Below are positions 9,932 to 19,433 of a stretch of DNA of 64,000 nt, in pieces. The stretch is from contig CAYWLG010000010.1 of the NCBI GenBank assembly GCA_964459385.1, forward strand, positions 40,158-104,157. The letters run 5' to 3'. Both the position numbers and the translations under genes were made by a program. Below the pieces are notes generated by a model. That model saw only the letters and a program-made list of their open reading frames with translations. It ran no database searches and was not told the origin of the DNA. This DNA is from UBA6107 sp964459385 (GTDB lineage: Bacteria > Chloroflexota > Anaerolineae > Anaerolineales > Anaerolineaceae). Position 1 is the stretch's first letter, and every line of letters starts with the position of its first letter.

Positions 9932-10648
9932 TCAATTGGGTGAGGTCACCTGCAAATTATCGAATGAGACGGTCGTGGGCACTTCCGTGTAGGTGGAGGC
10001 AGAAAGTGAGATCATGCCTGTCGGAAAGTCGCTGTCCTCAATGCTGGCCACCCATTGGCCATTGACCCACATCTCAAGGTGGCTGCCATTGCAGATGGCG
10101 GTGATGTGATTGCTGAATACACCGGGGTAGATGATGTCGCTCTGCGTCCAGTCAACCAGCCTTGACCCGTCAGTGTCAACGAATTTGAGAATGGCGAAAT
10201 AGCCATCTGATGAGATTTGGAAACTGTAGCCATCGCCGTTTTCCTGAATGCGGCAGTCCACGCCAAAACCGTTATTGTCATTCTCATCTGAGTTCAGGGC
10301 TTTCACGTCCGCATCAATTTTTACATCACCGAAAGTGGCGGCATAAGTTGACCACATGGTCTGGGTTTCCTGGCGCGCTTCAATGATGAAACTGCCGCCC
10401 TCGAAAGCTGCTTTGCCATACTCGTCATCCTCAAGCACCCACATGCCATCATCATGGGCGAAATCTTCCGACAAGGGCAGTTTGCCCAGGGTTTGGACGG
10501 CGGTCGGAACCGCTGTGGTAGAGTTGGTATTGCCTGAGACGGTCGCCAGCTTCAACCCGGCGAAGGGATCGCCCGTGGTGGAATTTTGCGAGCAGGCTGA
10601 AAGAAACAAGATTAGAGGGAAGAGAAGTACTGCGGTCAATTTTTTCAT
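9932..10648 (-). CDS. Secreted lipoprotein with concanavalin A-like/DUF1080-type domain
   Basis: A 238-residue exported protein. MKKLTAVLLFPLILFLSAC is a lipoprotein signal with lipobox LSAC and Cys19; a short S/T-rich linker (to about residue 60) follows. The rest (about 65-238) is a beta-rich jelly roll recalling the laminin-G/3-keto-disaccharide hydrolase fold (FGVDCRIQENGDGYSFQIS, LEMWVNGQWVASIED, FDNLQVT at the end), a fold used for glycan or surface ligand binding. No catalytic residues can be assigned. The start at 10648 is taken because it begins the signal peptide; 17 further upstream codons are open but not signal-like. It is followed by a stem-loop and preceded by the GH13 gene end, 114 bases away. 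Confidence 0.75.
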   Translation of the reverse strand: MKKLTAVLLFPLILFLSACSQNSTTGDPFAGLKLATVSGNTNSTTAVPTAVQTLGKLPLSEDFAHDDGMWVLEDDEYGKAAFEGGSFIIEARQETQTMWSTYAATFGDVKIDADVKALNSDENDNNGFGVDCRIQENGDGYSFQISSDGYFAILKFVDTDGSRLVDWTQSDIIYPGVFSNHITAICNGSHLEMWVNGQWVASIEDSDFPTGMISLSASTYTEVPTTVSFDNLQVTSPN

Positions 10649-10761
10649 AAGTGGTCTCGGTAATAAAAAGATTTCGATAACTCTATTATGAAGGTTCATA
10701 AATGAATTTCAAGGGTTAAAAAAGATCGGGCGGAAATTTCCGCCCGATCTGTCTACTGATG

Positions 10762-12369
10762 TTATTGATTCTTGCGAATGTAGATACTGGCCTCATCACC
10801 GACCAGGGGCAGCCAGCCCTTTTTGATCTCTGGCAGCGCTTCGCGCTTGTTGGAAAGCAGCAGTTGCCAGTCATCGCCGCGCAGACCCGGCCCAAGTGCC
10901 AGGCGCACTTTGCGCCGCCCAAAATTAAGCACCACCAGCACACTGGCCTCGGCATCTTCACGCAGAAAAGCCAGCAGGCTGCGCGGCTCATAGGTGAGCG
11001 GAATGAAAACGCCTTTTTGCAAAGTAGGGGTGTCTTTGCGCAAGTGCAGCAATTTTTTGTAGAAGTTCAAGAGGGATTTTTCATCCGCAGCCTGCGCCTG
11101 GACATTTCGCTTGAGGTGATTGTCGTTCACCCTCAACCACGGTGCGGTTGACCCGAAGCCGGCATACTGTGAGTCATCCCACTGCATGGGGGTGCGGCAG
11201 CCATCGCGGCCTTTGTTGATGGGCCAGTAGCGCTTGCCCACCGGGTCTTGCAGTTCACTGCGTTTCAGCTTTAACTCGCGCATGCCGATCTCTTCGCCAT
11301 AATACAGAAAAGGAGTACCGCGCAGGGTGAGCAGCATGGCGGCGGCCGCTTTGAGACGCTCATCGTTTTCGCCGCGCCCGTAGCGAGTGGCCGAGCGCAC
11401 CACGTCGTGGTTGTTGAGCACATAGTTGGGCCAGGCGCGGTCGCTGAGCATGTTTTCCCAGGCGTTGATCACCTTCAAGAAACGGCCGGGGTCCCAGGGA
11501 CATTCCAAAAAATTGAAATCGAAATTGGCGTGCAGCTTGTCTTCGCCACAGTATTGGGCAGCTTCTTCGGTCGTGGCCAAAAAGGTTTCGCCTACGGCAT
11601 AACGCTCAGGGTAGCTGTCGAGTATCTTGCGGATGTCTTTCAGCGCGCCCATCATTTCGGGGCGGCTGACATCGTAGATGTGTTTTTGCCACTCAAAGGG
11701 GCGAATCCCCAATTTGGGCGGATTGTCGCGGAACTGATCGTCTTTGTAATACTCATTGAACACGTCCAGCCGAAAACCATCCACGCCGCGATCCAGCCAG
11801 AAGCGGAACACATCCATCATCTTGGCATAGACGGCCGGGTTGCGCCAGTTGAGATCGGGCTGCTCTTTGACGAACATGTGAAAGTAATACTGCCCGCTGG
11901 CTTCATCGTACTGCCAGCCTCCGCCGCCGAAGACCGACTGCCAGTTGTTGGGCGGATTCTTGCCCTCTTTGGGGTCGCGCCAGATGTACCAGTCGCGGAA
12001 CTCGCTGTCTTTTGCGCTTTTCGAGGACTGAAACCAGGGGTGCAGGTCAGAGGTGTGGTTGAGCACCAGGTCGAGAATGACGTGCAAATTGCGTTTGTGG
12101 GCCTCGCTGAGCAGACGGTCGAAGTCGGCCAGACTGCCATATTTGGGGTCAATGTCGAAATAATCGGATACATCGTACCCGAAGTCGCGGTCGGGCGAGG
12201 GGTAAATGGGCGAGAGCCAGATGGCATCCACGCCCAGATCGGCGATGTAATCGAGTTTGCCAAGAATGCCGTTGAGATCGCCGATGCCATCGTTGTTGCT
12301 GTCGGCATAAGAACGCGGATAGATCTGATAGATCACCCCGTCGCGCCACCACAGAAAATCTTTTTGCAT
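10762..12369 (-). CDS. GH13 alpha-glucosidase (oligo-1,6-glucosidase type)
   Basis: A 535-residue cytosolic glycoside hydrolase family 13 enzyme. The N-terminus (WWRDGVIYQIYPRSYADSN) and GIGDLNGI are typical of oligo-1,6-glucosidases/trehalose-6-phosphate hydrolases. Catalytic residues are visible: nucleophile Asp in DGFRLDVFNEY, acid/base Glu in YAVGETFLA, and transition-state stabiliser Asp in LNNHDVVRSATRYG. The C-terminal roughly 80 residues form the usual beta domain. The NHDVVR version of the fourth region and lack of a signal peptide point to hydrolysis of imported short alpha-glucans. The ATG at 12369 has GAGGGA four to five bases upstream. It lies 59 bases behind murJ on the same strand and may be cotranscribed with it. 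Confidence 0.92.
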   Translation of the reverse strand: MQKDFLWWRDGVIYQIYPRSYADSNNDGIGDLNGILGKLDYIADLGVDAIWLSPIYPSPDRDFGYDVSDYFDIDPKYGSLADFDRLLSEAHKRNLHVILDLVLNHTSDLHPWFQSSKSAKDSEFRDWYIWRDPKEGKNPPNNWQSVFGGGGWQYDEASGQYYFHMFVKEQPDLNWRNPAVYAKMMDVFRFWLDRGVDGFRLDVFNEYYKDDQFRDNPPKLGIRPFEWQKHIYDVSRPEMMGALKDIRKILDSYPERYAVGETFLATTEEAAQYCGEDKLHANFDFNFLECPWDPGRFLKVINAWENMLSDRAWPNYVLNNHDVVRSATRYGRGENDERLKAAAAMLLTLRGTPFLYYGEEIGMRELKLKRSELQDPVGKRYWPINKGRDGCRTPMQWDDSQYAGFGSTAPWLRVNDNHLKRNVQAQAADEKSLLNFYKKLLHLRKDTPTLQKGVFIPLTYEPRSLLAFLREDAEASVLVVLNFGRRKVRLALGPGLRGDDWQLLLSNKREALPEIKKGWLPLVGDEASIYIRKNQ

Positions 12370-12428
12370 AATTCCCTCATCGAAACAAGAATGATTTCAG
12401 CCGGGCAAAGTCCCCCGGTAACTGTTTA

Positions 12429-13967
12429 CTATAGATGCGCCAACGCCCGCACTTCCTTCCAGATCCAGGGCAGGGCACAGACCAGGCCGAGCAGCATGGG
12501 CACGGTGCCCGAAATGAGCGGTGATACGCGCGGCTCCAGAAAGCTGAGCAGCCCCCAGGTGACCAGCGCGCCACTGACCAGGGCTGCCAGTGCACGCAGC
12601 CAGGATCGGTCGAGTTTGATGGGCAAGGCCATTTTGCGGCCCAGCAAGAGCAGCAACAAGATCGCCTCGGTGGTGAAGACCAACGAATCGGTCAGGGCAA
12701 TGCCGGGGGCACCCAGCGGACGGTAGAGCGCGGCACCCAGGGCAATATAAAGTACCAGATTGATGCCCGCTGTCATCAGAGGCACCCAGGCATTTTGGCG
12801 GGCGTAAAACGAGCGGGTGCCCACTTCTTTGAGCGAATGCCCCATCAACCCCAGCAAGAACCCGGCGGTTACCCAGGTCAACAGGCGGGTGCCATCGCTG
12901 CCAAAATCGAAGGCCAGTCCCATCAGCGGACGCAGACCGATAGCCATGATGGCCGCAATGGGCAGCGTCACCGCGATCAGCACCTGAACGGCGCGCTGGA
13001 TGGTCTGCATGAAGATCTCTTTTTCACCCCTGGCGAAATGTTCCGAGAGGGTGGGCAGCATGGCCGTGCCAATGGCCGTACCGATCAGCGTTTCAGGCAC
13101 CTGCTGCAGCATCCAGCCGTAGGTGAGCGAGGTGACCGCTCCGGCGGCCAGGCGTGAGGCCAAATTGTCGCGGATGATGAAGATGGATTGGATTAACAGC
13201 ATGGTGAGCAGGCGCGGCCCCAGCAGGCGCAGCACTTTTTTAACATCTGCATCCTTGAGCCCCAAACTGGGCGTCCACTTGAAGTGATACTTGAGCAGGC
13301 CGGGCACCTGAACCAGCAGGTGAAGCACTGCCCCGATGATGACGCCGTAAACGAGGCCTGAAACGCCCAATCCGAAAGCGGGCAGGGGGACCCCGGCGAT
13401 GCTGTAGCCTTTTTCGGGCGAGAGAACGAGCACGCCAAAGATTTGCCCCAGGTTATAGAAGATCGGTGCCAGTGCCGGCAGCAGAAAATGCTGGTTGGCC
13501 TGCAATCCGGCCATGACCAGCCCGCTGATCGAGAAGATAATGGTGGCGATCAGGTTCATGCGCATCAACTGAATGACCAGGTCTTGCTGAGCGGTGCTGA
13601 AACCGGGGGCGATGCCGATCTCGTTGCGCACCATCGGTTCGGCGAAGATCGCTACCACGATGGCCAGCGCGCTCGTCACCAGAAAGGCCAGGTTGGCGAT
13701 GCGGCTGAAGAGCGTCCAGGCCGGGCGCTGCCCCTGTTGAGTAAGCACTTCAGAGAGCACCGGGATGAAGGCCATCGCCAGTGCACCGCCTGAGATCAAC
13801 GCAAAAAGCAGATCGGGGATGTTGTTGGCGACATTGAAAGCGTCCAGTTCATGCGACAGCCCAAACTGGCGCGCAATGAGAATCTGGCGCAGGATAGCCA
13901 GGAGTTTATCGAACAAAAAGAAAACTGCCAGAAGCAATGAAATTTTGGATAAGCGGGAAAGTTTCAT
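12429..13967 (-). CDS. murJ: Lipid II flippase MurJ/MviN
   Basis: A 512-residue polytopic membrane protein with about 14 hydrophobic helices and no signal peptide. ARQFGLSHELDAFNVANNIPDLL near the N-terminus and GALAMAFIPVLSE are MurJ/MviN signatures (MOP superfamily), and the helix-7 region contains RDNLASRLAAGAVTSLTYGWML and LPTLSEHFARGE. MurJ moves lipid-linked peptidoglycan precursor to the outer face of the membrane. AAAGGACGACC before the ATG supports the start. In this phylum MurJ-type proteins may also export other lipid-linked sugars, so murJ as symbol is by homology. Confidence 0.9.
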   Translation of the reverse strand: MKLSRLSKISLLLAVFFLFDKLLAILRQILIARQFGLSHELDAFNVANNIPDLLFALISGGALAMAFIPVLSEVLTQQGQRPAWTLFSRIANLAFLVTSALAIVVAIFAEPMVRNEIGIAPGFSTAQQDLVIQLMRMNLIATIIFSISGLVMAGLQANQHFLLPALAPIFYNLGQIFGVLVLSPEKGYSIAGVPLPAFGLGVSGLVYGVIIGAVLHLLVQVPGLLKYHFKWTPSLGLKDADVKKVLRLLGPRLLTMLLIQSIFIIRDNLASRLAAGAVTSLTYGWMLQQVPETLIGTAIGTAMLPTLSEHFARGEKEIFMQTIQRAVQVLIAVTLPIAAIMAIGLRPLMGLAFDFGSDGTRLLTWVTAGFLLGLMGHSLKEVGTRSFYARQNAWVPLMTAGINLVLYIALGAALYRPLGAPGIALTDSLVFTTEAILLLLLLGRKMALPIKLDRSWLRALAALVSGALVTWGLLSFLEPRVSPLISGTVPMLLGLVCALPWIWKEVRALAHL

Positions 13968-14070
13968 GGTCGTCCTTTCGTTGCATCACGCATCCTCATA
14001 AGTTTACCCTGAATTTCATTTCACCAGCCTGATTGGCTTTCGGGTAAAATGAGAGCAGAAAGAGGTCAGT

Positions 14071-14751
14071 ATGAAAGAATTCGGAACGCTTTACATTGTG
14101 GCAACCCCCATTGGACACCCTGATGATATTACCCTGCGCGCCATTGAAACCTTGAAGAACGCCGACGCTGTGGTCTGTGAGGAATACAAACCTGGCAGCA
14201 CCCTGCTGAAGCGGTTGGGTATTGTTGGCAAAGAGTTGGTGCTCTTGAACGAACATAATGAGCCAGAAGTGGCCGCCGACCTGCTGACCCGTTTGCTCAA
14301 TGGCCAATCGCTGGCCCTCTTTTCAGATTGCGGCACGCCGGTCTTTTCAGACCCGGGACATTACCTCATCCAGTTGGCTGCCAGCTCGGGCGTTAAGGTC
14401 TCGCCGGTGCCGGGGGCCTCTTCACTGATGGCTGCCTTATCCGTGCTCGACTTTCATCTGGAACGATTTTTCTTCGCCGGTTTCCCGCCGCGCGATCCCG
14501 CTGCCCGCCGCAAACTGCTCACTTATTACCGCACCCTCAAGATGCCCATCGTTTTGATGGATACCCCCTACCGCCTCGGCGCCCTGTTGGAGGACGTCAT
14601 CAAGGTCTTCGGCAAGGGTGTTTGGGTGACCGTAGCCTTCGATATGACCCTGCCGACTGAAACCATTTACCGCGGCGAGGCCGCCGATGTGCGCAGCCAG
14701 GTTGGCCCGCGAAAGGGCGAGTTCATTCTGGTGGTCGGTAACATGGGGTAA
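14071..14751 (+). CDS. Short RsmI-like tetrapyrrole-methylase-fold methyltransferase
   Basis: A 226-residue SAM-dependent methyltransferase of the RsmI family. It keeps the N-terminal signature in diverged form (GTLYIVATPIGHPDDIT, where RsmI has GNLxDIT), the LFSDCGTPVFSDPG loop and the VSPVPGASSLMAAL SAM-binding segment. The usual EDTRxT motif is EEYKPGS here and the protein lacks the roughly 50 C-terminal residues of full-length RsmI, which methylates C1402 of 16S rRNA. It may thus be a second, specialised paralog rather than RsmI itself. AGAAAGAGG six bases before the ATG supports the start. It is divergent from murJ and stands alone, followed by a strong stem-loop. Confidence 0.8.
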   Translation: MKEFGTLYIVATPIGHPDDITLRAIETLKNADAVVCEEYKPGSTLLKRLGIVGKELVLLNEHNEPEVAADLLTRLLNGQSLALFSDCGTPVFSDPGHYLIQLAASSGVKVSPVPGASSLMAALSVLDFHLERFFFAGFPPRDPAARRKLLTYYRTLKMPIVLMDTPYRLGALLEDVIKVFGKGVWVTVAFDMTLPTETIYRGEAADVRSQVGPRKGEFILVVGNMG

Positions 14752-14778
14752 ACCCCCCGTCTTTTATGTGAATTATGA

Positions 14779-14804
14779 AAATGGCGCAGCTTGCTGCGCC
14801 ATTT
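14779..14804. terminator. Stem-loop between convergent genes
   Basis: AAATGGCGCAGC (14779-14790) pairs with GCTGCGCCATTT (14793-14804). It lies between the methylase gene (plus) and the minus-strand membrane protein gene and can serve as terminator for both, though the flanking T-tracts are short. Confidence 0.7.
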
Positions 14805-14852
14805 CTCTATAAAAATGATTTCTTGGTTGAGCAGTTTGAACTGCCTCACTTT

Positions 14853-15425
14853 TTACCCGTTCTTTGGGTGAAGCAGCACATACTCCGCAAAGATGATTGT
14901 CGCAAAGGAGGTCAGCAGGGCACACAGCCAGGTGAGCGTCAGCATCAGGGTCAGGTTATTGATGCGGGCTTCCACCTCTTTCAGCGAGCGCCCGGCCAGC
15001 ACGTAACCACTTTGCCCGTTGGCCGAGTAAGGCACGATCACGGCTGCAATGCGCACGTTGGCCTGCGGTTGCCAGGTAACACGATTCTCACCCTTCTCCA
15101 AAGAGGCCGTGAGTACCCCCTCCGGCACCATCGGTGTCTGACCATTTAGCGATGCAGAAGAAGCCAGCACGTTCCCCTCTGAATCAAAGACCATCATAAA
15201 AGGCGTCAGGCTGCTTTCCATTTTGACCGTTGCACCCGGCAGCACCTGCTCAATGGCGGTGCCACTGCTTAGTGCGTCTGCAGCGGTCTCGGCCATTTCG
15301 ATCTGCGGATCGTTGGCGTTCATGCGGTAGTTCTGCTGAATCCCTATGTAAGTGAACAGACATAAGCCACTGGCAACCACGACCAAGGGAATCCAATATC
15401 CTAAAATTCGTTTGAAATGCATCAT
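14853..15425 (-). CDS. Unknown membrane-anchored protein with extracytoplasmic domain
   Basis: A 190-residue protein I do not recognise. A membrane helix near residues 8-28 (YWIPLVVVASGLCLFTYIGI) and a second at about 158-182 (LTLMLTLTWLCALLTSFAT) enclose an extracytoplasmic stretch of about 125 residues with PFMMVFDSEGNVLASSASLNG, which resembles the small Cache/PAS-like outer sensor domains of histidine kinases and chemoreceptors. The signalling part is missing: only eight residues follow the second helix. The start at 15425 is chosen because GGAGG lies seven to eight bases upstream. It is divergent from a radical SAM gene, from which it is separated by 225 bases. Confidence 0.6.
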   Translation of the reverse strand: MMHFKRILGYWIPLVVVASGLCLFTYIGIQQNYRMNANDPQIEMAETAADALSSGTAIEQVLPGATVKMESSLTPFMMVFDSEGNVLASSASLNGQTPMVPEGVLTASLEKGENRVTWQPQANVRIAAVIVPYSANGQSGYVLAGRSLKEVEARINNLTLMLTLTWLCALLTSFATIIFAEYVLLHPKNG

Positions 15426-15650
15426 CTTCCTGCCTCCGATCAACTCCCCATTAACATATCACTTTTTGGGGTTGAAATCTCTATCAAATACCCGCAAATG
15501 CTCTCAAGTCGTTCATTGCGTTTTTATTTGTGTTCCCACTGCCATGATTGTGCAGGTGATGCAGCTAATAGTGCTGGTTCACCAGTCGGCATATTTTTAT
15601 GTAGCAAACGGTTCTGCAATTCGATTCTTGTTCAAAATGCAACATAATAC

Positions 15651-16787
15651 ATGAATTACCGTATATTAATCGAATTCATGGTCAAGAGGCATAAAGTGGA
15701 AGAACAGAACTACACGATCAAATTTGATAAAAACATCTTGCGTCTTTTTCAGAAGGCTTTGTTCAAAACGCATGTTAATTTTCATACCACCCGTTTTTTG
15801 CTCCAAACCTGGCGAGATCAGAACCGGGCAGTGAAACGGCGCGCTTACTGGGGTCAGAATGGCGTACAGGTTCCCCCGCTGATGATCGTGAGCATCACGA
15901 ACAAGTGCAATTTGAACTGCCTGGGATGCTATGCGCGTGCCATCCATTCTGCCTCTGAAGAAGAAATGACGGATGAGCGCTTGTTTGCGCTGGCAAATGA
16001 GGCCGAAGAACTGGGCATCTCGATCATTCTCATCGCCGGCGGTGAGCCGCTGCTGCGCCCTGTTTTCTTTGAGCTGGCCCAAAAGCACCCCCATATTCTG
16101 TTCCTTGTCTTTACCAATGGCTTATTGATCAACCAGGCAGCCCTGAAAAGGTTCTCACTGCAGCGTAACCTGATTCCGGTGATCAGTCTGGAAGGGCAGC
16201 AAATGGAGACGGATTTGCGCCGGGGCGAAGGTGTTTTCAGGCTGGTAAAAGGGAAAATGAAACTGCTGCGCGAAAAGGGCCTTTTCTTTGGCATCTCTTT
16301 GACGTTGACCAGCCGGAACTTTGATGTGATCACCTCAACAGATTTTCAAAAAGAACTGCATCGTTTTGGCAGCCAGATCTCCTTTTTTGTAGATTACGTG
16401 CCCATCCAGCCGGAGACCGCCAATCTGGTATTAACCCCCGAACAGAAGCGGCGCGAATCTGTCTGGATGAAAGAATTGAGCGATCATATTTCCGGGTTGT
16501 TCGTCTCGCTGCCCGGAGACGAAGCGCAGTACGGCGGCTGTCTGGCTGGCGGGCGCGGGTTTATTCACGTCAACCCACGCGGAGAATTGGAGGCCTGTCC
16601 GTTTGCTCCATATTCTGATACAGACCTTTCTCATCTCAGCCTGAAAGAAGCCTTGAGTTCTGAGCTTCTCAAGGTTATTCGCCTGAACGCCAACCAGCTA
16701 ACCGAATCGCAGGGCGGCTGCACTTTATGGGAAAACCGCCAGTGGGTGCTGGATCAAATGGACGCCTTGCGTGCACAAGCAGAATGA
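15651..16787 (+). CDS. Radical SAM protein with SPASM-like C-terminus
   Basis: A 378-residue radical SAM enzyme. The 4Fe-4S motif is CNLNCLGC (Cx3Cx2C) in SITNKCNLNCLGCYARA near residue 90, followed by the GGEP motif in LIAGGEPLLRP. The C-terminal part contains YGGCLAGGRGFIHVNPRGELEACPFAPY, a short SPASM-like auxiliary segment with a few cysteines. Such proteins include peptide modification and heme/lipid enzymes; the substrate cannot be deduced. No strong ribosome site is present for the ATG at 15651, and the ATG at 15678 is a possible alternative. It is followed closely by a strong terminator, so it is monocistronic. Confidence 0.82.
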   Translation: MNYRILIEFMVKRHKVEEQNYTIKFDKNILRLFQKALFKTHVNFHTTRFLLQTWRDQNRAVKRRAYWGQNGVQVPPLMIVSITNKCNLNCLGCYARAIHSASEEEMTDERLFALANEAEELGISIILIAGGEPLLRPVFFELAQKHPHILFLVFTNGLLINQAALKRFSLQRNLIPVISLEGQQMETDLRRGEGVFRLVKGKMKLLREKGLFFGISLTLTSRNFDVITSTDFQKELHRFGSQISFFVDYVPIQPETANLVLTPEQKRRESVWMKELSDHISGLFVSLPGDEAQYGGCLAGGRGFIHVNPRGELEACPFAPYSDTDLSHLSLKEALSSELLKVIRLNANQLTESQGGCTLWENRQWVLDQMDALRAQAE

Positions 16788-16828
16788 TCGGCAGCAAGAA
16801 AAAGTCTTTATCATCAATAGTGGGATTA

Positions 16829-16857
16829 AAAAACTACTTGCACTGCAAGTAGTTTTT
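16829..16857. terminator. Bidirectional terminator
   Basis: AAAAACTACTTGCA (16829-16842) pairs with TGCAAGTAGTTTTT (16844-16857) between the convergent radical SAM and HD-GYP genes. Confidence 0.9.
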
Positions 16858-16873
16858 GTTTGCGAAGCATCGT

Positions 16874-19246
16874 TCAGTCTTCCAATACCCCGGTTTCCAT
16901 GCACTTTTTTAGGACTTCCGGGTCAAAGTGGCTACCTGAAAGAGAGAGGATGTATTCTTTGGTCTTTTCCTTTGTCCAGGCGGGACGGTAGGGGCGATCA
17001 GAGGTGAGGGCATCCCATACATCCACGATCGCAAAAATACGCGCTGCGATGGGAATTTGTTCCCCTATGAGCCCTCTTGGGTAGCCGCTGCCGTCCCATT
17101 TTTCGTGGTGGCAATAGGGAATATCAATGGCTTTGTTCAAATATTTGATAGGCGAGATCAGTTCATAAGCGTATGTGGTGTGCTTCTTGATGATCTCCCG
17201 CTCTTCGTCACTCAACGGCCCCGGTTTGAGCAGTATGTGGTCGGGAATGCCCATCTTGCCGATATCGTGCAAAAGCGCTCCCCAACGAATGTTTGTAAGC
17301 TCTTTACCCTTGATGCCCAGCGAAGCAGCCAGACGTACCGTCTTTTCGGTGACGCGCTGCGTGTGCCCTTCGGTCTCTTTATCGCGCAGGTCAAGGGCGC
17401 GTGACCAGCCCTCGATGGTCTCATCATATGCCAGAGTTAATTCGTGATTTGATTTTTGCAAGTCGGTGAACATGTCGAACGTATCAAGTGTGATAGAGGT
17501 CTGATAGGCCAGCGTATTGGCCATGTCACGCCAGATTTGATCTGGTTCCATTCGTGATCGATTGAAGAATTCCAACACACCCTTGACCTCGCCTTTGATG
17601 ATAAGAGGGGTGGCATAGTAACTCTTGAAGTTCTCGAAAGAAATCAGCGGTGTAATGGGGTTGTTAGTGTCGGCTTGCAAATCTTGAACGAAAACAGGCT
17701 CGCGTTTATAAGCGGCCTCTCCGGCCAGGCTTTCAAACATTTTTAGTGATGTCTTGTGAATTTCTGTCGTGAGAAAGCCTTGGCCATACTTGTATTCCAA
17801 CCGACCGCTGATCGCGTCGTAAATCAAGATGGATGCGGCATCCACTTTCAGTTGATTGAGCACGTGCTTAAGAATGATCTCGAAACTGAGCTGTAAATCC
17901 ATACTTGAAAGGATCACCTGATCAATTTCGCGCATCGAACGCACAAATTCAAGCTGTTGTTCAGTCTGGGAACTCAAAGTGACGCGTTGAATTGCGTTTC
18001 CGGCAATTTCGCTGAGTGCCATCAACACTCTGATCTCGCTTTTACTCAGGGTTCGCGAAGATGGGTAACTGATCGAGATTGTGCCAAGCACTTCTCTGTT
18101 TTTGATGATCGGTAACGTAACACCGCCAATCCCTGCCGGGAGGAAGGCACGGTGCTCCGCATCTAAATTCGGATCAAGGACGTACTCTTTTGATACATAA
18201 GGTTGTTGGGTTCGGGCAACCATGCCCACGATCCCATTTTGTATCTTCTCGGTGAGGATCTTTTTTTTCAGGTTTCGATATCCAATTGAATGTGAAAAAG
18301 TAACAAGATTCTTTTTGTCATCGAAAATGCATATATCCCCTAATTTCGCATCGACGAGTTTAAGGGTCTCACTTAAAAAGGCTTCTAATAGTTCCTGCAG
18401 CGTGTTAGCCGGGCCAAGCGCTGCTGAAAGGGTATAGATCGATTCGAGGTATTTCAGGCGATTGTTACTTTCTTGTTCTTCAAGCATTTTTTGTGTGATG
18501 TCGTTACCTGTGGAAACATAATGCGTGATATTTCCATCATCGCCCTTAATAGGGGTGATCGTGGTTTCTTGATAATAGATTTCACCATTTTTCTTTTTAT
18601 TGGCGATCACCTTATGCAGGGTCTTCCCCTTTATGACAGTCTGCCAGATTTTGGCATATTCATCCGCGCTGAGCAGACCAGATTTGAGGATGCGTGGCGT
18701 TTTGCCGATCACTTCTTCTTTTGTGTAGCCGGTGATTACTTCAAATTTTGGATTTACATATTCGATAATGCCGTCTTTGTTGGTGAGGTAGACGAGCTCA
18801 GAAGATTGATCCACAACTCGACTTAACTGTTCAAATAATTCAATCTCTTTTAGATTTTTACTCACATCGCGTTTGATGGCAATAAAGGCTTTTATGCTTC
18901 CATCCCAATCTTTAACCGGGTAGATCATTTCATGTTCCAGATAGATTTCTCCGTTTTTCCGTCGATTTCTCAGATATCCTTCCCAGGGTTCGCCATCTGC
19001 TATCTTCGCGAAGAGTCCTTTGTAGAAATTGGAAGATTGAGAACCCGTTTTAAATAATTCGCGCGGATTATGTCCGACCACATCTTCAGCTGCATACCCG
19101 GTTAACTTTGTGAAAGCTTGATTGACGAACAGAATAGTGCCCAACGGATCCGTTGCCATAATGGCATACGGGAAATTTTCTGAAGTGAGATCGAGAAAAG
19201 GAAACTGGTTGATAAAGGTTGCCTGTTTTGGCAAGATCATATCCAT
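16874..19246 (-). CDS. PAS-PAS-GAF-GAF-HD-GYP cyclic-di-GMP phosphodiesterase
   Basis: A 790-residue cytosolic sensor enzyme with no membrane segments. Two PAS domains (about 20-130 and 145-255; FPYAIMATDPLGTILFVNQA and ELVYLTNKDGIIEYVN), two GAF domains (about 270-420 and 435-595), and an HD-GYP phosphodiesterase domain (about 615-785). The metal ligands are seen in HTQRV, ALLHDIGKMGIPDHIL and HHEKWDGSGYPRGL, so activity is likely: hydrolysis of c-di-GMP. The GYP signature is intact. It could respond to light, redox or small ligands through PAS/GAF. A second in-frame ATG two codons in (19240) is possible. The gene is flanked by a bidirectional terminator and an AT-rich region; no GGDEF domain is attached. 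Confidence 0.93.
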   Translation of the reverse strand: MDMILPKQATFINQFPFLDLTSENFPYAIMATDPLGTILFVNQAFTKLTGYAAEDVVGHNPRELFKTGSQSSNFYKGLFAKIADGEPWEGYLRNRRKNGEIYLEHEMIYPVKDWDGSIKAFIAIKRDVSKNLKEIELFEQLSRVVDQSSELVYLTNKDGIIEYVNPKFEVITGYTKEEVIGKTPRILKSGLLSADEYAKIWQTVIKGKTLHKVIANKKKNGEIYYQETTITPIKGDDGNITHYVSTGNDITQKMLEEQESNNRLKYLESIYTLSAALGPANTLQELLEAFLSETLKLVDAKLGDICIFDDKKNLVTFSHSIGYRNLKKKILTEKIQNGIVGMVARTQQPYVSKEYVLDPNLDAEHRAFLPAGIGGVTLPIIKNREVLGTISISYPSSRTLSKSEIRVLMALSEIAGNAIQRVTLSSQTEQQLEFVRSMREIDQVILSSMDLQLSFEIILKHVLNQLKVDAASILIYDAISGRLEYKYGQGFLTTEIHKTSLKMFESLAGEAAYKREPVFVQDLQADTNNPITPLISFENFKSYYATPLIIKGEVKGVLEFFNRSRMEPDQIWRDMANTLAYQTSITLDTFDMFTDLQKSNHELTLAYDETIEGWSRALDLRDKETEGHTQRVTEKTVRLAASLGIKGKELTNIRWGALLHDIGKMGIPDHILLKPGPLSDEEREIIKKHTTYAYELISPIKYLNKAIDIPYCHHEKWDGSGYPRGLIGEQIPIAARIFAIVDVWDALTSDRPYRPAWTKEKTKEYILSLSGSHFDPEVLKKCMETGVLED

Positions 19247-19433
19247 AATATTTCTCTCTGACCTGTTAAACGATCATAAAATACTTTAACTGGTAATAAA
19301 ACAGTTAATTATCATAATATTTAAGTAAAATAATTATAGCAGAAATAAGCATGGTTTCCCCTTACAAAAAAGTTGGGTGTTTTAGCTTTCTTATGCGGAA
19401 AACTCTGGTTTTGCCCGATACCAAGTGTTAAAC

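Noticed and set aside
11407..12726. Plus-strand 439-codon open frame
   Set aside because: It lies opposite the GH13 gene and the murJ 3' end, both with clear catalytic or family motifs; it is antisense shadow.
15352..15654. Plus-strand 100-codon open frame in the divergent promoter region
   Set aside because: It overlaps the 5' end of the minus-strand membrane protein gene, has no ribosome site, and its composition resembles non-coding sequence.
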